Source of the DNA: Linyphia triangularis | Lineage: Eukaryota > Arthropoda > Arachnida > Araneae > Linyphiidae | Direction of reading: 5' to 3' | DNA length: 64,000 bases | Assembly: GCA_963978545.1 (NCBI GenBank) | Contig: OZ021733.1 | Span: forward strand, 30,131,330-30,195,329 | Translations under genes and position numbers: made by a program | Notes under the pieces: generated by a model | Database searches by the model: none | Seen by the model: the letters and a program-made list of their open reading frames with translations, nothing else | Told to the model about the DNA's origin: nothing | Shown: positions 44,204 to 54,998 of the stretch, piece by piece | How positions within the stretch are numbered: the first letter of the stretch is position 1 | Layout of the letters: every line of letters begins with the position of its first letter

Positions 44204-45058
44204 AAAATCAGTCGTAATGAGTTGGGTGATAATTATTTTCTAGCCAAAAAACGATTTTGTGAGTTGAAAAAGGGTTTCTCTAATAATGATTGGGTTGCTA
44301 ATGAGTATAAAGAAATAATAAAAGATCAACTAAGTAATGGAATTATTGAAGAATGTGTAAGGGATAAAAACGAGTATTTTATGCCACATAGAGCAGTTGT
44401 CAGGGAAGACAAACAAACATCTAAAGTGTGGATAGTTTTTAATTGTAGTTCAAATTCCTAAAGTAATTTTTCTCTAAACGATTGTTTGGAAACTGGTCCA
44501 AATTTAAACCCGAATATTCTAGACGTAATTTTAAACTTTCGTAAATACGAAGTTGCATTTAATGCCGATATAGAGAAGGCTTTTCTAATGATAAGTATTT
44601 CCGAGAGAGATAGGAAATTTTTAAAATTTCTTTGGTATTCAGATAGTCCTGATAAAGAATATAAATTTATGAGAATGAAGAGATTACCATTTGGGTGCTC
44701 AACGTCCCCATTTATTCTAAGTGCCACGGTAAAGCATCATATTAAAAAGTATGAAGTGAGCAAACCCAAATCATTTGAAATGTTGAATTCATCCCTTTAT
44801 GTCGACGACTTATATTTTGGAGGCAATGGTGTGAATGAGGCTTTTGAGTTGTCGTCAGATGCTGTATCAATATTAAAAAGTGGTGGATTTAATTTGAGAA
44901 AGTTAAGGTCCAACAGTAGAGAATTAGAGGAACTGTGGATAAGGAATAAACTTAGCGATGGTGAGGCAGGTGGTGATCAGCAGTTGAAAGTCCTAGGGTT
45001 GAACTGGAGTCCTGAGAGGTATGAACTGTCGTTGGAAGTGAAGGGTTTGATTAATTCT
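44204..45058 (+). pseudogene. pol: BEL/Pao reverse transcriptase (decayed)
   Basis: RT signature stretches are in order: SNGIIEECV and VWIVFNCSSNS (fingers), SLNDCLETGPNLNPN, FNADIEKAFLMI (first catalytic aspartate), RLPFGCSTSPFILSA, and the catalytic box SSLYVDDLYFGG (about 44793-44825). A TAA at 44459 interrupts the frame between fingers and palm, and a TGA at 45059 separates RT from RNase H. Both aspartates of YVDD are present, but no intact polymerase can be made. Confidence 0.9.
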
Positions 45059-45061
45059 TGA

Positions 45062-45690
45062 GAGACATTGCGAAACAGCAAACGCTGTGTGTTGCAGACC
45101 GCAGCAAAAATCTTTGATCCAATTGGTTTGATTGCGCCATTTGTGATACGTATTAAGTTGTTGTTACAGAAAATTTGGGAGAGAGGTTGTGATTGGGATG
45201 AACAATTACCAGAGGATTTGCGGGTAAAATGGTTTACATGGTGTAAAGAGATCGAAAGGTTGCGTGATGTGACTATTCCGAGAAATTGTTTGCTGAATTG
45301 TAAAGGTGAGAATGTAGAGGTGCACGTGTTTTGCGACTCTTCATTAAGTGCTTATGGTACAGTTGTGTATTTTAAATATTGTGATAAGGATAGAAATTAC
45401 CGGTTGTCATTTATAATGTCGAAAAGTAGAGTCGCGCCGTTGAAGAAATTAACGTTGCCGCGGTTGGAACTGATGGCTATAGGGATAGGTGCGAGAATTG
45501 GAAGCTATGTAAAGGGTATTTTCAAAGATAAAATAGAAAGGATAGTTTTTTGGAGTGATTCTTTAATTGCGTTGTATTGGGTTAAGGGTTGTGTGAAGAG
45601 ATGGAAACAGTTTGTGTCTAACCGGGTTGTAGAGATTCAGGAAAGATCAAGTCCGAGTGATTGGTATTATTGTCCATCTGAAGAATAACC
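45062..45690 (+). pseudogene. pol: BEL/Pao RNase H region (decayed)
   Basis: The frame begins RCVLQTAAKIFDPIGLIAPF, the conserved BEL/Pao connection motif, and includes VFCDSSLSAYG (RNase H first aspartate), LPRLELMA and VFWSDSLIALYWVKG. It ends at a TAA near 45686 after a frameshift; the expected next phrase, NPADLVTRG, is in another frame (45672 onward). Confidence 0.9.
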
Positions 45691-46994
45691 CAGCAGATTT
45701 GGTAACGAGAGGAGTCACAGCTGAAAATTTAGTAGTTAGCAAAAAATCGTGGTTTGGTCCAATTTGGCTTCGGGAAAGTTGTGAGTGTTGGCCTACGCAG
45801 TTAATCAAGGAGTGTCCAAGGATTGACAATGCGGAATTATTAAGGGAGCAAAAAAGGGATCCTGTCAAAAGTTTTGTTGTTGAAGTAGAGGTAGTTGAAC
45901 AACTATGGAATAGGTTTTCTGTTTGGAGTAAGTTGCAGAGAGTTGTCACGTGGTGTTTGAGGTTTGCCAAAAATGCAAGAGGTGATAGGATTCTAACCCC
46001 CTTTTTGGAGACAAGTGAACTAAAAGGGTCACACGATCTCATTATTAAATTAGTACAGCGATCAACATATAGCGATGAAATAACAGCTTTTGCGAAGGGA
46101 AAGGTGTTGAAAAATAGTAGTTTAATAGCTTTAAACCCATTTTTGGATCGTTGTGGATTGTTAAGAGTTGGAGGACGTTTGAAGAATGCCAACTTGCCCG
46201 AATTAGTGAAACATCCCTATATCCTTCCTAAAAACCATCCAGTTACTACATTGCTAGTGAGATATTATCATCTAAAGTATTTGCACGGAGGAGTTCAGTT
46301 AATTAACTCAGCATTGAAACAAAACTATTGGATTATTGGCGTAAAATCTGTCATTCGAAGGGAAGTGAGAAGTTGCGTTACATGTGCTCGCTTTCGTTCT
46401 GAGTTTTCCAAGCAGATGATGGCAGACTTACCTTCAGCGAGAGTGAATCCAGGGAGAGCTTTCCTAAAATGCTGAACGGATTTTGCTGGACCATTCCACA
46501 TCAGTCCTCGACGAGGTAGAGGAGTTAAACCAGTTAAAATGTACGTTTGTGTGTTCGTGTGCTTCACCACGAAAGCTGTCCATTTAGAGCTTGTAAGTGA
46601 TCTTTGTGCCCCATCGTGTATTGCTGCATTAAATGGTTCGGCACTAAAGGGAGTTCCTGAACCCAATCTTACAAGTGAAAAAATTCCTATCCTGGAACGG
46701 TGGAAATTAACTAATCAGATTTCTCAATCCTTCTGGAAATCGTGGTCTAAAGACTACTTGACTCAGTTACAGGTGCGCAATAAGTGGAAGGTTTCATCGG
46801 AAAATTTACAAGTGAATGATCTAGTGTTAATTAAAGATGATAACTTGCCACCACTTAAATGGAAAATGGCGAGAGTAATCGATACTTATAAGGGATCTGA
46901 CGACAGAGTCAGAGCAGTAAATTTAAAAACAGCTTCATGTGAACTGCAAAGATCAATTCACAAGCTTGTAAAACTTCCTATTAATGATAATTGA
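45657..46994 (+). pseudogene. pol: BEL/Pao integrase with internal core deletion
   Basis: The N-terminal part is good: NPADLVTRG, GRLKNANLPELVKHPYILPK, then the zinc-binding region with HLKYLHGG and CVTCARFR. The first catalytic aspartate lies in TDFAGPF after a TGA at 46473. After TTKAVHLELVSDL the sequence jumps from SCIAALNGSAL straight to GVPEPNLTSE. It therefore lacks the segment with the second aspartate (SDNGTNF type) and the glutamate. The C-terminal domain (FWKSWSKDYLTQLQVRNKW, DLVLIKDDNLPP) is present to the stop at 46992. The deletion would remove several hundred bases compared with full-length family members. Confidence 0.88.
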
Positions 46995-47145
46995 TTTATT
47001 GTTCATTTAATATAGATATTAGAATTTTTTAGGTATTTTGTAAGCAAAATTTGTGTGCTATTTTTCATTATTGTTATTTTACTGTGATTTAATAATTTGA
47101 AGTGTTTATATAATTAATTGATGACGTGGTCATGGGGCCCCAGTA

Positions 47146-47310
47146 TGTTACAGCCCCAGGAGTGTTAATTGTAAGGGCCAAGAGATGGCGCTTTTACATA
47201 TTTTTAAAACTATATTCAAAATGTAAATGTTCGTTCTTCGATTCCTTCTTGTGCTGTGTTTCAATAAAGATGTTATGTGTGAACCCTCGTCGCCAATTAA
47301 TTTCCTGACA
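47146..47310 (+). repeat. 3' LTR of the BEL/Pao element
   Basis: Begins TGTTACAGCCCCAGGAGTG and ends CCTGACA, so TG...CA, 165 bp. An AATAAAG signal is at about 47262. A purine-rich catgggg lies just upstream, followed by ccccagta. TGTTACA starts are typical of BEL/Pao LTRs. Confidence 0.7.
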
Positions 47311-47387
47311 GAAATGTGAGATGGAGTTTTTGTGTTTTCGAGCGAACCCCATCATCCTGATAAATATGTGAGAGTGAGAACATATAT

Positions 47388-47829
47388 ATTGATTTTAACC
47401 ACTTTTTTAGTGTGAAAATGCCAGGAAAACAGGAGTCCTCAAAAAGTAGGTAGGTATGCGCTGTTAAAAAAATCTCAGAAACTACTGAACTGATCCTTTT
47501 GAAATTTTAACCACATATTCTGTACACTTATCGCTATATCCCGTACCAGAATCATTAAAAAATTTTAATTTTTACTTTTTTTTTTGGCAAAAACATGCAA
47601 AAAAACCCACGTTTTTTTAATTTTTTTTCGCCATTTTGTTATTTTTGCATGTAAATTAATATTAGAGGTATGAGATATAGCCACTGTCACACTGAATCTA
47701 AAACCATTACATTTTTTTGTTTCAGATGGGCCGTTGTTCAGATTTTTTCAACAGCGCACACCTACCTACTTTTTGAGGACTCCTGTTTAGCGGGCATTTT
47801 CACACTAAAAAAGTGGTTAAAATCAATAA
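47388..47829. mobile_element. MITE with inverted repeats of about 90 bp
   Basis: Left attgattttaaccacttttt ... ggagtcctcaaaaagtaggt (47388-47470) is mirrored by acctacctactttttgagga ... gtggttaaaatcaat (47755-47829). The middle is AT-rich and carries a poly-T. The arms differ at a few bases. Flanks are AT-rich, so the duplication (probably TA) is not certain. Confidence 0.75.
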
Positions 47830-48059
47830 TTTTTTTAATTTTTTTTTTAGAAATTTACAAATGTTTTTGTTAAGCCTAACAAGTTTTATATCAATAAACA
47901 TAACAGTATTTTTAAAAAAAATTAATAAAAATAGCGTTTTTTTTTCATGCATCCAAAGCAGAAAGAGCCCTTAAAAAAGAATTCTACTCTACCGGGCCTT
48001 TATTTTGATGGACTACATGACAAACCTAAACAACCGAAATACTCAAGAACAAGCAGCTC

Positions 48060-48948
48060 CAAAGAACAAATGTAGAAGATCATTAGTATATTGTATTCGA
48101 TCCTGGTTCCACTTACATCGGACTTGTTACACCTGAAAGCGGATGTAGTCTTGATACATCCAGCCTTGTATACGTAACCAATGCGTTATTAGATGATTTT
48201 AGCAACCTTATTGTTCTTGGATGTGACGGCACGGTCTTCTTATTTCATTTCAACAAGTTGCCATTATGTCACCTATTTGAGTACATAGACGGAAAGTCTT
48301 CTGGTCCCATGTATTACACCATAGACATTGGATAGAAACTGAAAGGATCCGAAAAGCTTCCACTTGCTAATCTTAATAGTATTGATACCACCATCCTAAG
48401 TTCTGATCAGAAATACTTCTTAGACATTTGCACCGCCATTAGTTCTGGAGTTTGTTCTTCATATCTAGCTAAGCATCAACCAGAAATGTTGAATTTGGCC
48501 CGATGGCTGACAACTGGCAATCGAATTCTGTGGTTTCATATATCTACATCAGACTCATCAAATGAGTTGCTAATTTTGGTTGTATTCATTCTAAGAATCT
48601 ATGTACGATCATAGTTTCTAATTAAGATTCATCATTCCATAAAGGGCAATGCTAAACACTTGTGGCATTTCATCAGCTTATTTGGTACTTGCCTAAGAAG
48701 TATCTTGACATAATCTATCCAGTAATTTTTCACAAGGCTTACTTTGCGGGTCCAGAAAAAATGCTTATGTCTATTTTAACTGATGAGAGAAGCCATTTTA
48801 GGACCTTTACCGCTATACTGATTATCAAAGCAAAGGAAAATGGAACAAATGAAAATGGTGTTCACAGATTCGTTATTCATGCTGTTAACCTTGGAGCTAC
48901 AAGCTACACAGATCTCATGAACTTGCAAATTTGTTATGTGACTATGTG
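48060..48948 (+). pseudogene. Decayed transposon-type ORF (VLGCDGT ... RWLTTGNRIL family)
   Basis: Reading across frames gives FDPGSTYIGLVTPESGCS, LIVLGCDGT, NKLPLCHLFEYIDGKSSGP, SSDQKYFLDICTAISSGVCS, LARWLTTGNRILWFHI, a VFILRIYVRS segment, KGNAKHLWHFIS and LTDERSHFRTF. This order of motifs is one I know from a multicopy protein family in arthropod and cnidarian genomes, normally annotated only as uncharacterised. It looks mobile-element derived. Here there are stops (for example TAG after YYTIDIG near 48335), a deletion after GCDGT, and at least two frameshifts. Its biochemical role is unknown. AATAAA follows at about 49033. Confidence 0.55.
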
Positions 48949-49840
48949 ATATTACCTCTAGTTCTCAGAGATATCAGTTCTTAAGAACTTTTGAAGATGA
49001 TTCTGCTTTGTAATTTGTATGTCTGAAAGATGGAATAAAGTTTATTTTCGCATTACAATGAGGTAAGTGTTATGTGTTTTTATTAAAAAATTGCCTTCAA
49101 TTTCCTAAATTCGGCACGGTTAAGGCGGCAGAAGATATTAACTAATAATTCTAAAAAATTTTACAGGTGCTATTGTAAAAAAAAACCAATTACTTTTAAG
49201 CATTTCCGCAAAAGGATCAACAAAATCTGTAATTATTTATTATTTTTCAAGCATTTTTAGTCCAATTTTCACAACTTTCGACCCATTGAGGCGACAGAAG
49301 ATATCAATTCAGATTTTTAAGATCTTTACACTTTTTAATAATGAGAGTCCTCAGCTTTTCCACACTGCCACAAAAAGATCCAAGATACTTCGAATTCTTC
49401 GGCCCGGCTTAGTGTACAAACACCTTAATGAACGCAAATTCTTTAACAATCAAATAGAAGTTTCATTTCAATTTGTACAGAATAATAATATTTATATCAT
49501 AACATTATAAAATAAGAACAATTAATCAAATCCTTTTGTATAGTTTTGATTAAAAAAACATTACCACTCGGTTTGGCCTCTAAATGTGGGTTCTTGGTTC
49601 CTTAAAAGCAATTCTACTTTGATGAGTAATTGCATGAAGTGTCTACTCAGAGAGCTACCTTTTTGTTTAATCCACCATCCAGCACTAGTCTAAACTCTCT
49701 TTTTAATTCTAACAATCAAACATCATGGCCAACTAAAAATTTTTTGTAAATAAGAACTACCATACCACATAACCACTCAAAAAGTTCATAGCAAGAGGAC
49801 TGAAACCTCTCAATCACCCCACCCACTCTGATTCTCATAT
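48949..49840. other. Intergenic with a diverged direct duplication
   Basis: Two related blocks at about 49111-49215 and 49280-49390 share ggcRgcagaagatatYaaYt and a later ccRcaaaaRgatccaa. No coding potential is recognised. 49515-49800 is plain AT-rich sequence. Confidence 0.35.
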
Positions 49841-50073
49841 GTGGAGCCAATCAGTTCATAGAATTCCCAAGGGCAGCCGAAATTGGGAAAACTGCTGGTC
49901 TGGCTGTCTCGCTACACATTACGTGGAGGAAAAAGCTCTGTTGTGTTACATAGGTTACCATGGCAACGTCACAGCCGAAACGCGCTTCAGGAACACACGG
50001 CTGCTGTTCGGAGGAAGATAAGATCACCAGTTTGGGTTGATTGGATAGGAAGTTTTTTCTTCTTCTTCTGGTA
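49840..50073 (+). promoter_or_regulatory. Promoter-like block with CCAAT box and perfect RFX X-box
   Basis: GAGCCAATCAG (CCAAT box, about 49844-49854) is followed 100 bp later by GTTACCATGGCAAC (49954-49967), a perfect palindromic X-box as bound by RFX factors, then a CRE half site GTCAC. The block is clearly GC-richer than its flanks. It ends in a TTCTT-rich run and a donor-like CTG|GTAAAT near 50070, so it could hold a short non-coding first exon. No gene can be tied to it. Confidence 0.45.
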
Positions 50074-50755
50074 AATTAAGTATCAAGGCAACAAGTTTGC
50101 TATTTATCAGATTTTTTTACACTTACCGTAGAAAGTAGAAATTGGCTCTTCAATTTAGAAAATTGTAAAATATATAATTTTAGTTTTGAACTAATAAATT
50201 TAGAAGCAGCCCTGCTGTACTGGCTTTAGTGCAGGAGCCGCCACTGCTTGATTTCACGTTCTGCTTAATGTGTAGTTCCAACGATAATTTTTTTAACTAT
50301 CGATTGTGAACTGTCAAAAAAAAAAAAAAATTATCTTCGAATACACATATGTTTGAGACATATTGATTCAGCTAAATCAGCGTTAGGCGGCCCGCGGTCC
50401 AACTTTGGCCCACGACAGATTTTTCTGCGGCCCGCCGATACCACAGACAATAAAAAATAATCAAATTTCACGGTATGGACTTTGTTTTTACATAATTGTA
50501 ATTTATCCGAGATAATATGTGTTAACTATATTGAACAGTGTTCTCCACACGTGCCCGAAGAAACTATATAAAGATGCTTTCAGGAAGGTGGTTTTCACCA
50601 AGAATAAACACAGGAATAACTTAACTGAATCTCATTTAGACAATTTATTAATATTGACTGAACTTCTTTTTTAGACTTTAATTTACTAATAATGAAAACT
50701 ATTTTTTTTTAATTATTTGAAAAAATAGAATCAAATATCAATTGTAATTTTACTA

Positions 50756-50786
<31 letters not shown>
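50074..50786. other. AT-rich sequence with a small TE fragment
   Basis: Around 50380-50440 the phrases gcggcccgcggtccaactt and ctgcggcccgcc recall the GGCCCGC-rich end of a widespread hAT-type element, but only a fragment is present. 50758-50786 is a (TA)n run. Otherwise featureless. Confidence 0.3.
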
Positions 50787-51290
50787 CTAGCAGACCCGGC
50801 CACGCGTTGCTGTGGCTAAGGTTTTTGTAATAATACATAGTAGTAAACTATTCAAGGGAAACGGTAGGAGAACACCAGTCATGGGGACCACCATGCTTTT
50901 TTACACAGATGCCAATTGTAAAAAAACATGGCGACCTCCATGATTGATTTTCTACTACCGTTGATATTGAGCAAAAATCAATACAAAAGAAATAAATTAA
51001 AATTTTTGTATTTTTTGTATTCAAGTTTGTAACAAATTAATACATTACAAAGTTGTTAGTAAATAACACGTGACACTTAAACTTATAAATGAGGTAGGTA
51101 GGGCAGATTTAAATCTTTAACAATAATGTTTATTATTTTGAATTATAAATACTTTTAATTTCAATTTAATTTAGCACTAATCGGTGCACAATACTTTTGG
51201 TTAACCTGTCTTTAGCTAACACAAATAGATTCGACGGTTTTCCTACACGTGAACATGCAACATATAGTTGCCCATTACTTACATGTATAT
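50787..51290 (-). mobile_element. Helitron 3' end with remnant of the helicase C-terminus
   Basis: Read on the minus strand, the sequence finishes with a small hairpin (GCCAC-loop-GTGGC, plus strand 50799-50816), 8 nt, and CTAG followed by T. This is the standard Helitron 3' terminus (CTRR|T). About 380 bp inward, a frame on the same strand encodes the very end of a RepHel helicase (see next entry). No 5' TC terminus was found, so the far boundary is open. Confidence 0.75.
51166..51285 (-). pseudogene. Helitron RepHel helicase, C-terminal fragment
   Basis: The frame reads SNGQLYVACSRVGKPSNLFV and then LAKDRLTKSIVHRLVLN to TAA (51166-51168). GQLYVACSRV is the conserved last motif of the PIF1-like helicase of Helitrons. 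Everything upstream (nuclease and main helicase motifs) is missing, with a stop just before the conserved part. Confidence 0.85.
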
Positions 51291-51589
51291 ATTTTAATTA
51301 AAGATTTTTGAACAATGAAGCACTAATAATTAAAAAGCAAGAAGAATTCCACTGTATTACTTTTACTATAATATGAATTGAATTTATACTGCAGTCTAAA
51401 TAACACGTGGCCGGCTATGCTATTGCTCGATGAAAGGTTCATTGCTGCGTAAGCGTAAGGTCGCTTCACAGAATAAAAACTAATTGTAAGGAAAGCCTTA
51501 ATATTAGAAGCTCCTCCCTTGTCGAGAAACAATTAAAAAAAAAGCCCCGTTAATAATTATAACACAACACTCCTTTAAGAATATTTTAA

Positions 51590-52645
51590 CACGTGATGTT
51601 TGTAAAAAGCAAAATTAGAAGGTCAAAACTACTTATGTTGAAACTTTCAGAGCTATTAGAAGTCACTTTTTGTGAAAATATTAATTAAAAATTCATTAAA
51701 AAACCAATTAAAATTATAACGTTCTTTTTGCCAAAAGTCCAATCAGAAGGCCGAAACTATTTATGTTGAAAATTTCAGAAATGTAGCCCAATTAGAAATC
51801 GTTTTGTAAAATATTTGTTAATTAATTAATTAATTAATTAATTAATTAATTAATTAAAAAACAAATAAAATTTAAAAATTCTGTTTTTCAAAAGTTCAAT
51901 TAGAAGGTCAAAACTACTTATGTTCAAAATGTCAGAGCTGTAGCCATATTAGAAATTGTTTTGTAAAATATTTATTAATTAAAAAATTAATCAAAAGAGA
52001 ACTAAATAAAAATTTGAACGTTCTTTTTGTCAAAAGTCCAATTAGGAGGCCAAAACTATTTGTGTTGAAAATTTTAGAGCTGTAGCCTTATTAGAAATCA
52101 TTTTGTAAAATATTTATTAATTAATTAAAAAAGTCAATTAAAAAAGAACTAAAAAAAAATTTAAATTCTGTTTTTCAAAAATCTAATTAGAAGGCTAAAA
52201 CTACTTATGTTGAAAATTTCAGAGCTGTAGCCCTATTATAAATCGTTTTGTAAAATATTTATTAATTAATTAAAAAAGAACTAAATAAAAATTTAAAATT
52301 ATGTTTTTCAAAAGACCAATTAGAAGGCCCAAACTACTTACGTTGAAAATTTCAGAACTGTAGTCCTATTAGAAGTCGTTTTGTAAAAAAAAAAATGTTA
52401 ATTAAGAAAATTAATTAAAAAATAACTAATTAAAATTTTAACGTTCTGTTTTTCAAAAGTCTAAATAGATGGCTAAAACTACTTATGTTTAAAATTTCAG
52501 AGCTGTATCTCTATTTGAAGTTACTTTGTAAAAAATAAATTAATTAAAAAAATTAATAAAAAAAGAACTAATTAAAATTTTAACATTCTGTTTGACATAC
52601 ATAAAATTCGAAAGCCAAAACTTCTTATGTTGAAAATTGTTTTGG
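51590..52645 (+). repeat. Tandem repeat array, unit about 140 bp, eight copies
   Basis: The marker caaaactacttatgttgaaa recurs at about 51626, 51745, 51908, 52045, 52195, 52328, 52474 and 52617 (spacings 119-163 bp). It is followed each time by tttcagagctgtagccctat and later a TTAATTAA-rich stretch. Copies are diverged, and a pure (TTAA)n run lies at 51810-51856. Position beside the Helitron end suggests it is a Helitron interior or an array captured by one. Confidence 0.8.
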
Positions 52646-53010
52646 GCCTGAGCAAGACACTTGATTTTTTGCTCACTACTTCTCTGCAGCGTGTATTAAT
52701 ATTGAAATAAAGAACTAAACCCTTTCACAAAAATAAATTTTTCAGTACTGCGGTAATAAATCAGTTGCGGTAATAAATCATTCAGTTGCGGTAATATTTT
52801 CAGTTTTCAGAAATGCTCTTTATTGTTAAATCGACAATAATTGAAGATACATATTTTGGTGTATCCGGTTCGCGAAAAGCTCCATCACAAGTCATACTAT
52901 CCGCCTCAATAGTTAGTGGCTAACGGTGTGAACTAAATGATATGAACTTATAAATGTCCTTTTGTTTTACATACTTTGGACGAAAAATTACCATTCTTTT
53001 CACCGGGACT
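52646..53010. other. Intergenic, no features seen
   Basis: No coding frame or bounded element, apart from a short duplicated phrase (cagttgcggtaataaatcatt / cagttgcggtaatattttca near 52760-52800). Confidence 0.35.
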
Positions 53011-53017
53011 ACCTTGA

Positions 53018-53145
53018 CACTGTAGTGGTCTAGTGTGCAAATGATAGATACAACCCTTGTACACTAGTAGTCACTTTTGTATAGGTAACACGCCTGTCTA
53101 CTGACCTAGGAGTCCCTGGTTCGACTCCCGTAAGAGCACATCGCC
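53018..53145 (+). pseudogene. tRNA-like sequence (SINE head or tRNA pseudogene)
   Basis: A good pol III B box GGTTCGACTCC lies at about 53118, with an A-box-like gtataggtaacacgcc about 40 bp upstream and a possible anticodon arm between. The acceptor stem does not close convincingly and a clear tail is lacking. A preceding inverted pair (ctagtgtgcaa / ttgtacactag, 53031-53067) may be a second diverged tRNA-like head. Confidence 0.4.
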
Positions 53146-53329
53146 ACAACACGTAACACACATTAACTCGTCACCTCTGTGGTAAAAACCATGTAAAATT
53201 ATATAAAAAATTCTTAATGTAGAAGTATGTTGGCATTTTGAAAAGAGATTTATATTTTTTTAGGGAATTATTCATATATTTGTTGACAAAAAACTGTTTT
53301 GAAATGCAAAATTTAATAATGCTATTTAA

Positions 53330-53585
53330 CTCATGAATGTGTATTACCCATAATGCATTGCGTAAAAATGCCTGATTGTTTCCACAATTCGTATCTGGAT
53401 GGCATTTTATGTAGGAGGCTCTGTACATTTTGTTTTTATTTACATCAACGGGAAATTCCAAAAATCGGTGGCAATCTCATTTCATTCCATTCGCGCGTTG
53501 CGGCTGTCCGCAAAGATCGTTGTTTTTGTTCATTTTGTGTTTACCAGGTTATAATTTAATTGCCTTCTGCATGTCGCCGAAAAGA
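53330..53585 (+). promoter_or_regulatory. Promoter and 5' UTR region of the PP2C-like gene
   Basis: ttacccataatgcattgcg (53344-53362) resembles the ZNF143/THAP11 promoter element (CCCA.AATGC). The following 220 bp are GC-richer than the flanks and lead to the ATG at 53586. An upstream in-frame ATG (about 53571) would add five residues, but MG at 53586 gives a standard N-myristoylation start. Confidence 0.4.
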
Positions 53586-53726
53586 ATGGGGAATTCAAGC
53601 AGCGTAACTTATCTAGCAAAACCATCATTGGATACAGTGTACGATGAAGGTACGATTGGAAAATCCGATACACTGTCATTTACCTATGGAGCGGCTTCCA
53701 TGCAGGGTTGGCGCAAAAGACAAGAA
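53586..53726 (+). CDS. First coding exon of a PP2C-family protein phosphatase (PPM1-like)
   Basis: Forty-seven codons run from ATG to a strong donor (CAAGAA|GTAAGC at 53726/53727), leaving a phase-0 junction. The peptide begins MGNSSSV, a fit to the N-myristoylation consensus (Gly2, Ser6), and ends FTYGAASMQGWRKRQE. The motif YG...MQGWR..QE(D) is the start of the PP2C catalytic domain: the arginine binds the phosphate and the E-D pair binds metal, with D expected as the first residue of the next exon. PPM1A and PPM1G proteins have the same layout, with an MG start about 20-40 residues before YG..SMQGWR. No second exon was recognised downstream in the window, so the first intron is longer than 10 kb or the exon lies beyond 64,000. 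Confidence 0.75.
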
Positions 53727-54745
53727 GTAAGCAACAAGTTAAATTATTATAACATTTTCATGGTCATTAAGACATAATTAGTATTTTGAAATGTGTCCCT
53801 TCAACTAAAACTTGATTACATCTTCGCTTGAGTTTTCAAAAGAAGTTGTTTTTAAGTGATTGAAATTCTGTTTACCTTTTCTGGATGTTCAACAAGTGAA
53901 TGGGTAATTATAAAAATAGTCCCAAATGAAAGGAAATGAAGGATTAATCACGATTTCATGCATACAGAGTGAAATATGGAATTCAATAGTTACAATATAA
54001 TGCGGTTTTAAAATGAATGTTTTAACCGATTTTGAAATGAATGAAAACCGTAAATTTTTAATCCACTGTAGCAGTGTTCCTCATTCATTTTTAACGGGTC
54101 GCACGAGTTTTGTTAGAGCTATTTCCTGTCTGCAGTTTTTTAATGAATGCGCTAATATATTTACTTTCTTTCACTATACATATTCAATGCCAGAAAGTGT
54201 CAGTTCTATAGAATCAAGAACACAAAACAATACTGAACACTGAAAAATATATCTGAACTTTTTTTTCTTCCTAATAAAGTAGCAATTGATATTTGGCAAT
54301 TCCAATTCTTCTGTACTCCTGTGTTTTTGCTAGTTTCAGACTTAGAAAAATCTTAAAAGTTAATTTTCATTAAATTGTTTTCAAGTTTTCTAACAATTGA
54401 TTTGGCATTGATCGGTACAAGTAGATAGAACCAAAAAGAGTTATAATAGCTATTACGTTGGGTATAATTGTGGGATATTGACTTTCCTCAAGTTGTAACT
54501 GAGAACAGAAGAGGATTTTTTTTTTTTGTCTTTATTAAATCTTGAAAAGTCTTATTTATCAGCAGGGCTATGTTATAATTAAAATTATTTGCCTTTGAAA
54601 TTTCTGTTATTCTTGGGACCCATGGATTTTCTATTATATAAAATACATTTAAAGTACTGTACATCTGAAATGATGGCAAATTTATTTCTTTAGGTTACCT
54701 TAGAGTTCCATTTTTTTATTTATTTTTTTGGTATTGTTCTTTACA
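53727..54745 (+). other. Start of the PP2C-like gene intron, no features
   Basis: Begins with the donor GTAAGC. AT-rich, with no recognised exon. The 76-codon frame at 54013-54243 has no known motif. Confidence 0.4.
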
Positions 54746-54998
54746 GGTCATTTCCAAAAAGAGGAAAAATACATGTCACAACATTTTACCACTTTAAAAA
54801 ATAGTACGAAAATAATTAATAGCCTTTTAATAACTTTTCCATGTTTCAGGCTAACCTTCTCATCAATAACATTATGGAATTTTTCTTATAAAAAATCTAT
54901 TTTAAAATATATCAAGTGTCCAAAAGTGGCTTGTCCTGGCTTAAATTATCCTGGATTGTCACTAGAGCCATCTATGTTGTTTTAAATGTTAAATAAAT

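Larger units (their letters stand above)
43682..47310 (+). mobile_element. BEL/Pao retrotransposon, 5'-truncated and decayed
   Basis: Contains the end of the protease, RT, RNase H, a gutted integrase and one 3' LTR. The 5' LTR and gag are absent. At least five frame breaks are visible. Individual parts are listed separately. Confidence 0.9.

Noticed and set aside
43805..44727. Minus-strand ORFs over the BEL/Pao pol
   Set aside because: They are shadows of the plus-strand pol frames, which carry RT and RNase H motifs.
51590..52645. A CRISPR array
   Set aside because: The genome is eukaryotic, units are about 140 bp, diverged, and have no unique spacers.
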